Shown: positions 42,357-51,860, counted from the first letter of the stretch. The stretch is DNA of 64,000 nucleotides from Amycolatopsis sp. FDAARGOS 1241 (GCF_016889705.1 NZ_CP069526.1:8646001-8710000), one strand, 5' to 3'. Notes: generated from the sequence alone by a model not told the origin. Program-made: numbers and translations.

Positions 42357-43148
42357 GTGAACGAGATCGCAGCGGTGCTGGGTGACGAGGCGCGATGGCG
42401 CATCGTCGGGTGGCTGGCGGAGAGGCCGAGGTCCGTGGGGGAGCTCGTGGAGCTCACGGGGTTGCGGCAGCCGCAGACAACGAAGCACTTGCAGGCGCTC
42501 GCGAGGGCCGGCGTGGTGTCCGTGGCGCCACTCGGGCAGAAGCGGGTGTACGCACTCGAAGCGGAGCCGCTGCGGGAGTTCGGGCTGGAGATCGGCGAGC
42601 TGGTCCGGAAGGCCGAGGCGCAGGCGGGCGAGCGGGACGTGCTCGCGCGCTACCAGGCGGCCCTCGACGCCGAGACGGCGGCCGCGGTCCGGGAGCGGTG
42701 GGCGGACGGACGGGAGTTCTCGTTCGAACGCCTCGTGCCCGCGCCGCCCGACGTCGTGTGGCGGTACTGGGTCGAGCCGGAAAAGCTGGCGACCTGGTGG
42801 GCGCCACCGTCGCTGGCGGTGGTGGAGGTCGTCCTGGATCCGCGGCCGCACGGTGACGCGGTGCTCGAGTTCCGCGACGCCGAGGGCCGGTACCGTTCGG
42901 AAGGCCACGTGCAAGAAGCCACGGAGAACGAACGGCTCGTGTTCGACCTGGCCGTGCTCGGCGACGCCTCGTACACCGCCGAGTACGACCTGGAGCTCGA
43001 CGAAGTCCCCGAAGGCACCCGGCTGCGGCTGGGGCTGCGCATCACCGACACGACCGTCGAGGCGGCGCCGGCCATCGCCGGCATCGAGACCGGCTGGGGG
43101 CAGGTCCTCGACAACCTCACCGAAACCATCAAAGGAGCACAGAGATGA
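42357..43148 (+). CDS. ArsR-family regulator fused to an SRPBCC (AHSA1) domain
   Basis: 263 residues from GTG 42357, only 4 bp after the operator, so translation is leaderless or nearly so. Winged helix 1-85 (LGDEARWRIVGWLAERP, TGLRQPQTTKHLQALARAGVV). From about 115 an AHSA1/SRPBCC domain begins with FSFERLVPAPPDVVWRYWVEPEKLATWWAPP. No metal-binding cysteines are present, so it senses a small ligand or acts as a START-like domain protein. ATGA overlap with the next gene. Confidence 0.9.
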   Translation: MNEIAAVLGDEARWRIVGWLAERPRSVGELVELTGLRQPQTTKHLQALARAGVVSVAPLGQKRVYALEAEPLREFGLEIGELVRKAEAQAGERDVLARYQAALDAETAAAVRERWADGREFSFERLVPAPPDVVWRYWVEPEKLATWWAPPSLAVVEVVLDPRPHGDAVLEFRDAEGRYRSEGHVQEATENERLVFDLAVLGDASYTAEYDLELDEVPEGTRLRLGLRITDTTVEAAPAIAGIETGWGQVLDNLTETIKGAQR

Positions 43149-43732
43149 CCCGCAGAGTTACCGCCAACATCAGCCTCACCCTCGACGGCCGCTACCACGG
43201 CGTCGGCGGCCCGGGCGACCTGGCCGCGATCATCCCGTACGCGACCACCGAGGTGGCCCGCAACCACCTGGCCCGCCTGCACGAAGGCGCCACCACGGCC
43301 GTCCTCGGCCGCCTCAACGCCGAGGGTTTCCTGGGCTTCTGGCCGTCCGTCGCGGGCGATGACAACGCCGACCCGCGCGACCGCGGCTACGCGAAATGGC
43401 TGGTGGACACGGAGAAGGTGGTGCTGTCGAGCACCCTGACGGACGCTCCGTGGCCCCGAGCGCGCATCGTCAACGCGCCCACCGCCGACGTCGTGACCGA
43501 ACTCAAGGCCACCGGCACGGGCGACATCCTCGTGAACAACAGCACGACCGTGATCAAAGCCCTCCTGCAGGCCGATCTCCTCGACCGCCTCTACCTCATG
43601 ATCACCCCCGAAATCGCGGGCGGCGGCAGCCGCCTCTTCGAAGACGGCCTCCCCGCGACGAAGTGGAAGCTGTCGCTGCACGAGACCGGCGACTTCGGCG
43701 AGATGGCGATGGTCTACGACCGGGTCCGCTGA
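43145..43732 (+). CDS. Dihydrofolate reductase/RibD-C family protein
   Basis: 195 residues; ATG 43145 overlaps the previous stop (ATGA). RibD C-terminal-type reductase fold: VTANISLTLDGRYHGVGGPGD start, TTAVLGRLNAEGFLGFWP, and GDILVNNSTTVIKALLQADL leading to LMITPEIAGGGSRLFEDGLP. It binds NADPH. The substrate is unknown. The ArsR-SRPBCC/DHFR-like pair is a common stress-related two-gene operon. Confidence 0.88.
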   Translation: MTRRVTANISLTLDGRYHGVGGPGDLAAIIPYATTEVARNHLARLHEGATTAVLGRLNAEGFLGFWPSVAGDDNADPRDRGYAKWLVDTEKVVLSSTLTDAPWPRARIVNAPTADVVTELKATGTGDILVNNSTTVIKALLQADLLDRLYLMITPEIAGGGSRLFEDGLPATKWKLSLHETGDFGEMAMVYDRVR

Positions 43733-44059
43733 TCCCCTGTGGACGGTCCGCCGCACCTGGGGAGCTCCGAGCGGCGAATGGGCCCGCCGGCCGATGGGCT
43801 CGCCGGCCGAGCCGCGCCTCCGGGGTCGAAGGCCGATCCCGGAGGACCCGCTCGCCGGCAACCACACAGCGATGCCAACGCCTCGCGCGGGTCGTCGACG
43901 TCGCCCCCTCGCCCAGGACCAGGCCGCCTCCCCCGCGACGTGACCCGACTCGCCCACGTCCTCCTCGCCCAGGACCAGGCCGCCTCTCCGGCGACGTGAC
44001 GAGGATCAACGGGGTTGCGCTGCCGATCGAGCGACCCGTGCCCGCTAAACTAACCCTGC
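43733..44059. other. Intergenic with a 32-bp direct repeat
   Basis: CTCGCCCAGGACCAGGCCGC followed by CTC and GCGACGTGAC occurs at about 43911 and 43969 (58-bp period). No gene is supported. TAAACTAACC just before 44060 may be the tRNA-Lys promoter box. Confidence 0.45.
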
Positions 44060-44132
44060 GGGCCGCTAGCTCAGTTGGTAGAGCAGGAGACTTTTAATCT
44101 TCGGGTCCAGGGTTCGAGCCCCTGGCGGCCCA
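44060..44132 (+). tRNA. tRNA-Lys(TTT)
   Basis: Acceptor GGGCCGC/GCGGCCC, D arm AGCTCAGTTGGTAGAGC, anticodon loop CTTTTAA (TTT), T loop TTCGAGC, discriminator A. CCA is not encoded. Confidence 0.95.
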
Positions 44133-44358
44133 CTCGTTTTCGCAGGTCACCTCCGCGTTGCGCGCGGCCGGGGCGCCCCGGCCGCGCGAGTCAGGCCGGG
44201 GAACTGGGGCTGCATCGAGCAGGGGTGGTCGTCGTGCCGCCGGGTCTTCGATCGGCATCCGTGATCCGCCGCAGAGGACGGGCGCACGTCATGGTTCTCG
44301 AAGCAGCAGATCGAGCCGCGGTAGTCGGACCCGACGAGCCACAGCGGCAGCCGGTCGG
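44133..44358. other. Spacer between tRNA-Lys and the IS remnant
   Basis: No gene is certain. The minus strand reads LADRLPLWLVGSDYRGSICC then FENHDVRP, a protein-like scrap that ends abruptly at the IS boundary and may be the tail of a gene cut by the insertion. Confidence 0.3.
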
Positions 44359-45327
44359 CTAGGACCATGTCTGGCAAACATGGTGCGTGGCAGCTCGGAT
44401 CCTTCCGGTTGTGTCGCGGTTTCAGACGCTGTCAGACGAGCAGTGGGTGTTGATCGAAGCGTCTGCTGCCGGTAGGCGCGGTCGTCTGTTTTTCGGATGC
44501 GCGGGCGTCGGTGGAAGGGATCATCTACCGGTCTCGGTGTGGGATCGCGTGGCGGGATGTGCCGACCGTGTTCGGTCCGTGGCAGGCGATCCGGACCTGG
44601 CACCGTCGGCTGGCCGGCGAGGGGACCTGGGACGTGGTGGTTGCCGCGTCCGCTGACCGCAGCAGACGCGGCTGGGCTGGTGGATTGGGCGGTGTCGGTG
44701 GATTGGGCGGTGTCGGTGGATTGGGCGGTGTCGGTGGATTCCACGATCGCGCGGGCACATCAGCACGCCACCACCATCGGGCGTGCCGCAGGGGGTGGGT
44801 CGAACTACACGGAAATGCCGAGCGAGCCGCCTGATCACGCGGTCGGCCGTTCCCGTGGTGCTGGAGCACGAAGATCCATCACCTCGCCGATGGGAACGCC
44901 GACCACCGGTAGCTCTGGTCGGTCCTGGTCAGGATGCTGACGCGCCGATGTTCCCGCACCTCATGGGACATTTGCACGTCGCCCGTGTCGGACGCGGCCC
45001 GGGCCCGGCCCGACCGCGCCCGCGGCAACCAGGCCTACTCTGCGGACGCGATCCTCGGTTACCTACGCGCCCCGGGACCGTCGCCGTGATCCCCGAACCC
45101 GCTGACCAGGCCGGACACCGCAAACGCCGTGGTTCCCAAGGTGGCTCCCCACCCGGGTTGGACCCGGCCGGCTATCGCTGCCGCAACGTCGTCGAACGAC
45201 GATTCAACCTGCTCAAGCAGTGGCAAGGCCCGGCCACCCGCTTCGACAAGCTCGCCCTCGTCGATCAGTCCGCGGTCTTCCTGCATACCGTGATCACCTG
45301 GACCAAGGCATTGTCAGCACGCCCTAG
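44359..45327. mobile_element. Degenerate IS5-family-like insertion sequence
   Basis: About 0.97 kb flanked by CTAG on both sides (44359-44362 and 45324-45327), a possible target duplication. Left end GACCATGTCTGGCAAACATGG and right end (reverse complement) GGCGTGCTGACAATGCC are weakly similar. The right CTAG supplies the stop codon of the neighbouring minus-strand gene. Contents are one ruined transposase. Confidence 0.6.
44390..45323 (+). pseudogene. IS5-like transposase, multiply frameshifted
   Basis: Pieces in different frames assemble in order: SRFQTLSDEQWVLIEA; EGIIYRSRCGIAWRDVP with VFGPWQAIRTWHRRLAGEGT; VDSTIARAHQHAT; then VIPEPADQAGHRKRRGS, RNVVERRFNLLKQW and LHTVITWTKAL. These are the head, the middle and the C-terminal catalytic motif (YxxR-like NVVERRFNLLK) of IS5/IS112-type transposases. 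An 18-bp unit encoding WAVSVD is present three times before STIARAH, where one copy is expected. Not functional. Confidence 0.75.
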
Positions 45328-46322
45328 TTCCCGGCGGTGGCAGAGACCTCTTCCGCCGCCTCGGTGTCCACTTCGGTCTTCCGGTGGCGGCGGCGCGCGA
45401 GGAGAACGGCAGCGAGCGCGCAGACGACGACGAGAACGATCAGGAGCGTCCACGGCACGGCCCACCCGCCGGGGCTCGAGGCGACGGCGGGGAGCGGCGC
45501 GGTCGAGCCCGAGGCGTCGGTGAGGAGCGGGACCACGGAGACGGCGGCGGACAGGCGCACGGCGGGCACGACGCCGTGGACTGGAGCGGCGACGTGCCAG
45601 GTTTCGCCCGGTAGGAGCTGCGGCGAGTCGGGGATGGGGACGGCCGGGGTGGCGAAGGTGCCGAAGGGGCCGGTGACGGAGGCGGTCTGCCGGGCCGCGG
45701 TGATGGCGTTGCCCGTGTTGCGGATCGTGTACGACAGGGTGGCTTCGCCGGTGCCGAAGGGGTTCGGGGTGCCCGAGTAGTCGACGCGCGCGTCCTCGAC
45801 GGACAGCTGCGGGGTCAGGGCGCCGCCGACGCGCAGGCGGATGCGGAGGCCGACCCGGCGCTCGACGTCGCCCTGCTGCACCGAGGTGACGAGGCCGCCG
45901 AGGTGGTCGCCGGCGGTCGCGTCGGGCGGGATGGTGAGGGCGAAGGGCACGTCGGCTGATTCGCCGGGCTCCAGCGTCACGTGGTCGGCCGCCGGGTGCA
46001 CCCACGCGCCCACGCCGTACGAGCGGGTGCCGTGGGTGACGAGGTCGAGCTGCCCGGCCGCGGTCGTGAACGCGTCCGCGCTGTACACGGCGAGGTCGAG
46101 CGGCGCGGTGCCACGGTTGGTGACCACGAGGCCGTCGCGCACCTGCTCCCCCGGCTCCGCCGTGTAGCTGTAGTTCGCCCGGTCGGCGCCGAACTCGTTG
46201 GCCGCCGTGCCGACGGTCCACGGCACGTCGCCCTGCGCGGCCGCGGGAATCGGTGCAACGGCGGCGAATCCGGTGGTGGCGAGCAGAACCGCGGTGGCGA
46301 GGTGGGCGAAGGTACGGCGCAT
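45324..46322 (-). CDS. Secreted membrane-anchored DUF916-like protein
   Basis: 332 residues from ATG 46322, with GAGGA 7 bp upstream. Signal peptide to about residue 29 (TAVLLATTGFAAVAPIPAAAQ). Two beta-rich domains follow, with EPGEQVRDGLVVTNRGTAPLDLAVYSADAF and RLRVGGALTPQLSVEDARVDYSG, like WxL-associated peptidoglycan-binding DUF916 proteins. One C-terminal span (WTLLIVLVVVCALAAVLLA) and a basic tail anchor it outside-in. The stop codon comes from the CTAG at the IS boundary, so the original C-terminus may have been a little different. Confidence 0.75.
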   Translation of the reverse strand: MRRTFAHLATAVLLATTGFAAVAPIPAAAQGDVPWTVGTAANEFGADRANYSYTAEPGEQVRDGLVVTNRGTAPLDLAVYSADAFTTAAGQLDLVTHGTRSYGVGAWVHPAADHVTLEPGESADVPFALTIPPDATAGDHLGGLVTSVQQGDVERRVGLRIRLRVGGALTPQLSVEDARVDYSGTPNPFGTGEATLSYTIRNTGNAITAARQTASVTGPFGTFATPAVPIPDSPQLLPGETWHVAAPVHGVVPAVRLSAAVSVVPLLTDASGSTAPLPAVASSPGGWAVPWTLLIVLVVVCALAAVLLARRRHRKTEVDTEAAEEVSATAGN

Positions 46323-46405
46323 CTGGAGGTCCTCGGGTCTGACGGGAAGGGACGGTGGGGACGGGCACCCGCGGGCACCCGTCCCCACCGCGAACAACGA
46401 GTGGC

Positions 46406-47974
46406 TCAGCTCAGCGCGGTGAGGGTGGAACCGCTCTGGCCGGACTGGCGGGTCCAGCACGGGTCACCCTGGTGACTGCCACCGTGGCCGTGGTCGTCGT
46501 CGTGCCCGTGGCCGTTGCTCCGGTACGGGTGGATGACCACCTTGTCCACAGTGGACCCGACCGGCTTCGCCTGGGTCGCACCCTCGTCGGGGCCGCACCA
46601 CGAGACGTTGCCGCGCTCCACCGCGGCGTTCGGGGCGGCGCAGGTGCCGCTGCGCACGTCCTGGACCACGAGCTTGTCGTCACGGACCTCGACCTTCACG
46701 TACGTGCGCACGTGCTCCTGGTTCTCCACGGAGTTGGCCCAGTGGTTGTCCGGGTTGAGCGGGTCGGCCCCGTAGTTCGGGTCCTTCGTGGTGTCCGGGT
46801 CGGTGAGGTCGTAGTACTTCGACCCCGACGCGGAGTTCGCCGTCACGTAGACGACCCCGCCCGGGCCCTGCGCCACCTGCGTGGCGCCCGGCTGCTCGGC
46901 CGGGTTGGCCTTCTTGCCGTTCTTGATCACGTAGCTGCGGGAGTAGCTGTGGTCGTGCCCCTGCAGCACCAGGTCGACCCCGAGGTTCGAGAACGCGGTC
47001 GGGAAGTCCTGGCGGCGCAGCTGGTTGTCGCCGTCGTTGGCGTGGTCGGCCGGCGAGTAGATCGAGTGGTGGTAGACGAGCACCGTGTACTTCGCCTTGG
47101 CACCGTGCTTATTGATGACGTCGGTGACGTACCCGATGTGCGCGTCGTCGGCACCGTTGGCGTAGGCGTTGCTGTTCAGGTCGATGAACAGCACGTCCTT
47201 GTAGGTGAACCAGTAGTCGCCGCCGGAGCGCGTGTCGGGCGTGCCGTTGTAGAACGGCGCCGAGCGATCGGTGTTGGGCGTCCAGAAGTGCTGCTCGTAG
47301 GCCTTGCCGCCGACGTCGTGGTTGCCGATGGTGGCGGCCCACGGGTACTGGCGCAGCTTGTCCGAGCCGAGGAACGCGTCCCACTGGGTCTCGGTGTTCG
47401 CGCTCTCGACCTGGTCACCACCGGAGACGAGCAGCTCGGCGTTCGGGTTGGCGGCCAGCGACACCTTCAGGGTGTCGGCCCACCCCGCGCCGTCCTTGGC
47501 GGTGTCGCCCGAGGAGCCGATCTGCGGGTCACCGTAGAACAGGAAGTCGAAGTCGCCCTTGAACTCCTGCGTCTTGAAGGTGTAGGTCGGCGACCAGCTG
47601 CTGCCGGACCCGACGCGGTAGGAGTAGCTGGTGCGCTGCTTCAGGCCGTCGATGATGGCGTGGGCGTTGAACCCGCCGTTGACGGTGTTCGCGGCGACGG
47701 TGGCCGGGAACTCCTGGGCGGTGCGCGGGAACTGCCCGTGGTCGAGGCGATTGGTGGGGACGACCTGCACGACCTGGGCCGCGCCGGTCGAGGAGTACCA
47801 ACTGACGACGCGCTGCGACTCCTCGGCGCCGACGCCGAGGACGATGCCGGACGCCGTCGAGGCCGTGGGCGCCGGTGCGGCGACCGCCGAGCCGCCGGAG
47901 AACGCGACGGTGAGGCCGAGTGCCGCCGCGGTGACACCGAGGGCGAGGTGCCGCCCGGATCTGGAAGGTTTCAT
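46406..47974 (-). CDS. Secreted purple acid phosphatase-like metallophosphoesterase
   Basis: 522 residues. Signal peptide (residues 1-33). A fibronectin-type domain comes next (about 43-135), then a calcineurin-like phosphoesterase with FYGDPQIG (Asp149), SGGDQVE (Asp187), GNHD (Asn218, His219), VYHHSIYS and QGHDHSYSR. The C-terminal region ends in a His/Gly/Asp-rich stretch and CWTRQSG. It is a phosphatase acting outside the cell. It lies 83 bp upstream of the DUF916-like gene on the same strand and may be co-transcribed with it. Confidence 0.9.
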   Translation of the reverse strand: MKPSRSGRHLALGVTAAALGLTVAFSGGSAVAAPAPTASTASGIVLGVGAEESQRVVSWYSSTGAAQVVQVVPTNRLDHGQFPRTAQEFPATVAANTVNGGFNAHAIIDGLKQRTSYSYRVGSGSSWSPTYTFKTQEFKGDFDFLFYGDPQIGSSGDTAKDGAGWADTLKVSLAANPNAELLVSGGDQVESANTETQWDAFLGSDKLRQYPWAATIGNHDVGGKAYEQHFWTPNTDRSAPFYNGTPDTRSGGDYWFTYKDVLFIDLNSNAYANGADDAHIGYVTDVINKHGAKAKYTVLVYHHSIYSPADHANDGDNQLRRQDFPTAFSNLGVDLVLQGHDHSYSRSYVIKNGKKANPAEQPGATQVAQGPGGVVYVTANSASGSKYYDLTDPDTTKDPNYGADPLNPDNHWANSVENQEHVRTYVKVEVRDDKLVVQDVRSGTCAAPNAAVERGNVSWCGPDEGATQAKPVGSTVDKVVIHPYRSNGHGHDDDHGHGGSHQGDPCWTRQSGQSGSTLTALS

Positions 47975-48096
47975 CGGATTTGCTTCCCTTTCGGGTCATT
48001 GGGTCGAGAAGACCGGTTGGTAGCGTTTACGGCTTCGATGTGCGGTAGGTGAACAACGCCCGAAGGGGCGGTAGCCCGGTCTGGAAGAACTCGCGG

Positions 48097-49287
48097 TCAA
48101 CCCGCGGCGATCCGCTCGACGAACCACGTCAGGCCCATCACCGAGACCGCCGCCGCGATCAGCCCCGTCGTCCACTGTGGAGCGGCGAGCGACCGGCGGC
48201 GCACCAGCACGAGCAGCGGGAACACGATCGCGATGATCGCCAGCTGCACCACCTCGATGCCGAGGTTGAACACGAGCAGTGACCACAGCAGCGTCCACGA
48301 CCACGCGGTGTCGATACCCAACGCCGAGGCGAACCCGAGCCCGTGCGCGAGACCGAAGCAGAAGACCACCGCGAGCCGGATCCAGCCGGCCCGGTCGAGG
48401 CTCAAGTGACCTTCGCCGGCCAGCTCGAACTCGGCGGGGTTCGACCGGCGGCGCCACAGCCGCCAGAGCGGCCAAGCGGCGACAACGGCGATCGACAGCG
48501 CGATGAGGGGTTCGATGATCGCGGCGGGCACGGTCACCAGACCGAGCGCTGCCAGCACGAACGTGACGGAGTGGGCGAGCGTGAACGTGGTCGCCGCCAG
48601 CACGATCTCGCGCAGGCGGCGGGAACCGGCGATGAGCGCGAGCAGGAACAGGATGTGGTCCAGCCCGGTGAGCAGGTGTTCGGCGCCGAGCCGGAAGAAC
48701 TCCCAGAACCGCGCGCCCACGGACTGCTGCGTGGAGAACGACCGCTGGTTCGCGTCGAGGACGGCGCCGCCGGAGGTGAGGTCGAGGTCGTAGGTCACGA
48801 TCGTCTTGGTGTCGCGGACGTAGCCCTCGGAGTCGGGGAACAGCGTGCTGTGGACCTCGTGGGCGTCGGCGCGGTCGCAACGGTAGTCGAGCGCGAACAC
48901 CGCGTACGGCACACCTTCGCGTTGCTCGATGCGGAAGGCGCCGTCCGTTGCGGGGGCGCACGGGGTTTGTGTGGTGACCTGGAAGCGTTCGGTGACGTAC
49001 TTGACGATCGTGGCCGCGTGGGCGTCGAGCGCCGCTGCCTGGGCGGCCGGGTCGTGGGCGTCGAACGCGGCGGTGCCCTGCCGGAACAGCGGATCGTCGT
49101 GCTCGTAGTCGGCGGCCGAGACGACGAGCAGGTCGTACTCGAGGCCGAGTTCGGCGCGGACGTGCCCGGTGCCGGGTGAGGTGACGTCGACGTACGCCGT
49201 CGACGAAAAGCCGTGGGCGAGCGCGGGTGCGCTGCCGGCGAGCAGGGCCAGCGCGGCGAAGGCGAGGACCACGAGCACTCGGGGCAT
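48097..49287 (-). CDS. HupE/UreJ-family membrane protein
   Basis: 396 residues from ATG 49287. Signal peptide, an extracellular beta-rich N-terminal domain (YVDVTSPGTGHVRAELGLEYD onward, about 25-215), then six spans with the HupE/UreJ signature: FFRLGAEHLLTGLDHILFLLAL, TTFTLAHSVTFVLAALG and CFGLAHGLGFASAL, whose His residues are suited to bind metal. Such proteins are thought to import nickel or cobalt. The substrate here is unproven. It lies upstream of the phosphatase in the same direction. Confidence 0.85.
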   Translation of the reverse strand: MPRVLVVLAFAALALLAGSAPALAHGFSSTAYVDVTSPGTGHVRAELGLEYDLLVVSAADYEHDDPLFRQGTAAFDAHDPAAQAAALDAHAATIVKYVTERFQVTTQTPCAPATDGAFRIEQREGVPYAVFALDYRCDRADAHEVHSTLFPDSEGYVRDTKTIVTYDLDLTSGGAVLDANQRSFSTQQSVGARFWEFFRLGAEHLLTGLDHILFLLALIAGSRRLREIVLAATTFTLAHSVTFVLAALGLVTVPAAIIEPLIALSIAVVAAWPLWRLWRRRSNPAEFELAGEGHLSLDRAGWIRLAVVFCFGLAHGLGFASALGIDTAWSWTLLWSLLVFNLGIEVVQLAIIAIVFPLLVLVRRRSLAAPQWTTGLIAAAVSVMGLTWFVERIAAG

Positions 49288-49462
49288 GAACTTCCCCTTT
49301 CCGTTGTCCGACGCACCTTGCTGGGCGCAAACGAACAACGGGCAGAGGACGGGCGAACAGGCAGCGACCGGATTCTGACGGAGAAAGGCCGCGGAGCGGA
49401 AATCCGGCGCCGATCGGGTAGGAAGGACGCGACCCGCTGACTTCCCGGGAGGACGATCCGGC

Positions 49463-50116
49463 TTGCGTTCACGAGTTCTGGCCGTCGGCGCGCTGGCCGC
49501 CGCGCTGTTCGCCGGGTGCGGCGCGGACGACGACTGGTCCGGCCCGCACGCCGTGCCGGCCGCGGTCGGCGTCCTGGGCCCCGGCTTCACCACCGCGCCC
49601 CCGACACCCGAGGCGACGATCACGCCCCGGCCCGGCTCCTGGGACGAGGTCCACCCGGCGCCGGGCTACCGCGTCGTGCTGCTGACCGCCGGCGACGACG
49701 CGCAGACCGCCACCCTCGTATCCGCCGTGCGCGACTGGGCTTCGGCTGAGCAGGTCAGCCTGAAGACGGTGAAGGCCGACGACCCCGGCCAGTACACCGA
49801 TCGCATCGACGAGGCGCTGCGCCTGTCCCCCGACCTCGTCGTCGCGGCCGGCAGCCGGCTCGTCGACGCGCTGACCCTGGTCACCGCAAACCACCTGCGG
49901 CAACAGTTCCTCGTGCTCGGCGCCGAACTCGCCGAACCCACCGCCAACGTCACCGCCGCCAACTGGCCCGGCGCCACCTTCCGCGGCGAAGGCCTGACCA
50001 CTTCCACGGGCTACGACCCGGCGTCCTTCACACCGGTCCGCGCGGCGGCCGCCGTGCGCGCGGGCGTGGCGAGCGTCCTGAGCGGACTGACGGGGATCGT
50101 GATCCGGCTCGGTTAG
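49463..50116 (+). CDS. BMP-type substrate-binding lipoprotein
   Basis: 217 residues from TTG 49463 (GGGAGG 9 bp upstream). Lipobox LFAGC. The mature part GYRVVLLTAGDDAQTATLVSAV, DEALRLSPDLVVAAGSRLVDAL and VTANHLRQQFLVLGAELAE resembles the first lobe of basic-membrane-protein/ribose-type binding proteins. At about 200 residues it is shorter than complete binding proteins. No permease is adjacent. It is divergent from the HupE gene. Confidence 0.6.
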   Translation: MRSRVLAVGALAAALFAGCGADDDWSGPHAVPAAVGVLGPGFTTAPPTPEATITPRPGSWDEVHPAPGYRVVLLTAGDDAQTATLVSAVRDWASAEQVSLKTVKADDPGQYTDRIDEALRLSPDLVVAAGSRLVDALTLVTANHLRQQFLVLGAELAEPTANVTAANWPGATFRGEGLTTSTGYDPASFTPVRAAAAVRAGVASVLSGLTGIVIRLG

Positions 50117-50168
50117 CCCACGCGGACGGGGGAGGGAAGCCAGGCTCCCGTCCCCCGTCCGGAACAGT

Positions 50169-51047
50169 TCACGCCTGCACGGAAAGCAGGTCCTGCAGTT
50201 CGATCCGCGTCAGGAACTCCCGGCGGATGCGGTCGGCGACGTCGGAGGCCTCTTCGGAACCGTCGTCGGCCGGGTCGATGTGGACGCGGTACGGACGTTC
50301 GCCGCGGGGCAGAGCCACGATGCGGGCGATCTCGTCGGAGACGAGGGACGCGTCGGCGTTTTCGGGGGCCAGCGCGGCGAGTTTGCCGGCCACCTGCTCC
50401 ACCAGGCCGGCGTACTTGGCTTCGTACTCGGCCTCCACGGCGGTGTCCGCGGGGTGGCCCGAGTGTGCGAAGTGGTTCGTCCCGGACGTGAACGAGCCGG
50501 GAACCACGATGGACGTTTCGACACCCCAGCGGGCGAGTTCGGCGGCGTAGCTGACGGCGAGGGAGTCCATGCCGGCCTTGGCGGCGAAGTAGGGGGCGAG
50601 GTAGGGCGGGGTGCCACCCTTCACGCTGGAACTGGAGACCCACACGACAAGACCCTGGCCGCGGTGGCGCATGCCCGGCAGGACCGCGCGGTTGACGCGC
50701 TGCGTACTGAGCACGTTGACGTTGTAGAGCTCCGCCAGCTGCTCCGGCGTGAACGCCTCGGCGGGCCCGGTGACCATGTGGCCCGCGTTGTGGATCAGCA
50801 CGTCGAGCTCACCGATCTGCGCGACGGCGGCGTCCACGGAGTCCTGGGAGTTCACGTCGAGCTCGATCGCGCGCAGGTCGACGCCGTGGTCCTCGGCGTA
50901 CTGCGCGGCGGCTTCGACCTGGGGGGCGTTGCGGCCGGCCGTCTCGCGCATGCCGGCGTAGACGGTGTGGCCTTCGTCGGCGAGTGCGCGGGCGGTCAGC
51001 GCGCCGAACCCGCTGGAGGCACCGGTGATGAGGATGGTCTGGGACAT
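50169..51047 (-). CDS. Short-chain dehydrogenase/reductase
   Basis: 292 residues. TGASSGFG nucleotide motif, NAG (HNAGHM), catalytic Ser in VSSSSVKGG and YFAAK with Tyr and Lys. An extended C-terminal part (DEIARIVALPRGERPYRVHIDPADDG) suits the SDR subgroup acting on carbonyls of unknown identity. NADP preference is likely from RETAGRN after the Rossmann strand. ATG 51047. It follows a second SDR gene by 41 bp, so the two form an operon. Confidence 0.9.
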   Translation of the reverse strand: MSQTILITGASSGFGALTARALADEGHTVYAGMRETAGRNAPQVEAAAQYAEDHGVDLRAIELDVNSQDSVDAAVAQIGELDVLIHNAGHMVTGPAEAFTPEQLAELYNVNVLSTQRVNRAVLPGMRHRGQGLVVWVSSSSVKGGTPPYLAPYFAAKAGMDSLAVSYAAELARWGVETSIVVPGSFTSGTNHFAHSGHPADTAVEAEYEAKYAGLVEQVAGKLAALAPENADASLVSDEIARIVALPRGERPYRVHIDPADDGSEEASDVADRIRREFLTRIELQDLLSVQA

Positions 51048-51088
51048 GGGAGTTCTCCTTTGAACGGATCGCGCCTGGTGGCGGTGGG

Positions 51089-51832
51089 TCAGGCGATGGC
51101 TCCGCCGTTGACGTAGAGGACCTGGCCGTTGACCCAGCGGGCGGGGCCGGCGAGGAAGGCGACGGCTTCGGAGACGTCTTCGGGCAGGGCGAGGCGCTCC
51201 AGCGGCGGGACCTTGGCGAGGCGGTCGATGACTTCCTGGGGTTTGCCCTCGAGGAACAGCGGGGTCGCGGTCGGGCCGGGGGCCACGGCGTTGACGGTGA
51301 TGTCGCGCCCGCGCAGTTCGCGGGCCAGGATCAGGGTGATCGCGTCGACCGCGCCCTTGGAGGCGGCGTAGGCGGTGTAGTCGGGCAGCGCGAGCTTGGT
51401 GACCGAGCTCGAGAAGTTGATCAGCGCGCCGCCGGGGCGCAGGCGGCGGGCGGCCTGCTGGTCGACCACGAAGGTGCCGCGGATGTTGGTGCGGTGCATG
51501 CGGTCGAGCACGTCCAGGTCGAGCTCCACCAGCGGGGACAGCAGCATGATCCCGGCGGTGTGCACGACCACGTCGATCCCGCCGTAGCGCTGTTCGGCCG
51601 TGTCGAACAGGGCCGCGACCTGGGCGTCGTCGGCCACGTCGGCGCCCGCGGCGCTGGCCACCCCGCCGGCGGCGGTGATCGCGGCGACGACCTGTTCGGC
51701 CCGGGCGGCGTTGCCGGCGTAGTGCACCAGCACGTGCATGCCGTCCGCGGCCAGGCGCTCGGCCACGACCCGGCCGATCCCGCCCGAACCTCCGGTGACG
51801 ATCGCGACGCGCGGGGTGGTGGTCTCAGTCAT
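51089..51832 (-). CDS. Short-chain dehydrogenase/reductase
   Basis: 247 residues from ATG 51832 (CGGAG 6-8 bp upstream); an upstream in-frame extension lacks support. Classical SDR: TGGSGGIG, HTAG, INFSSSVTKLALPDYTAYAASKG with the catalytic triad, and NAVAPGPTATPLF. It ends LYVNGGAIA as in oxidoreductases of the FabG type. First gene of the two-SDR operon; a palindromic operator candidate lies 29 bp upstream. Confidence 0.9.
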   Translation of the reverse strand: MTETTTPRVAIVTGGSGGIGRVVAERLAADGMHVLVHYAGNAARAEQVVAAITAAGGVASAAGADVADDAQVAALFDTAEQRYGGIDVVVHTAGIMLLSPLVELDLDVLDRMHRTNIRGTFVVDQQAARRLRPGGALINFSSSVTKLALPDYTAYAASKGAVDAITLILARELRGRDITVNAVAPGPTATPLFLEGKPQEVIDRLAKVPPLERLALPEDVSEAVAFLAGPARWVNGQVLYVNGGAIA

Positions 51833-51860
51833 CTCAGTCTCCGTATCAATGTTTCGCTTT

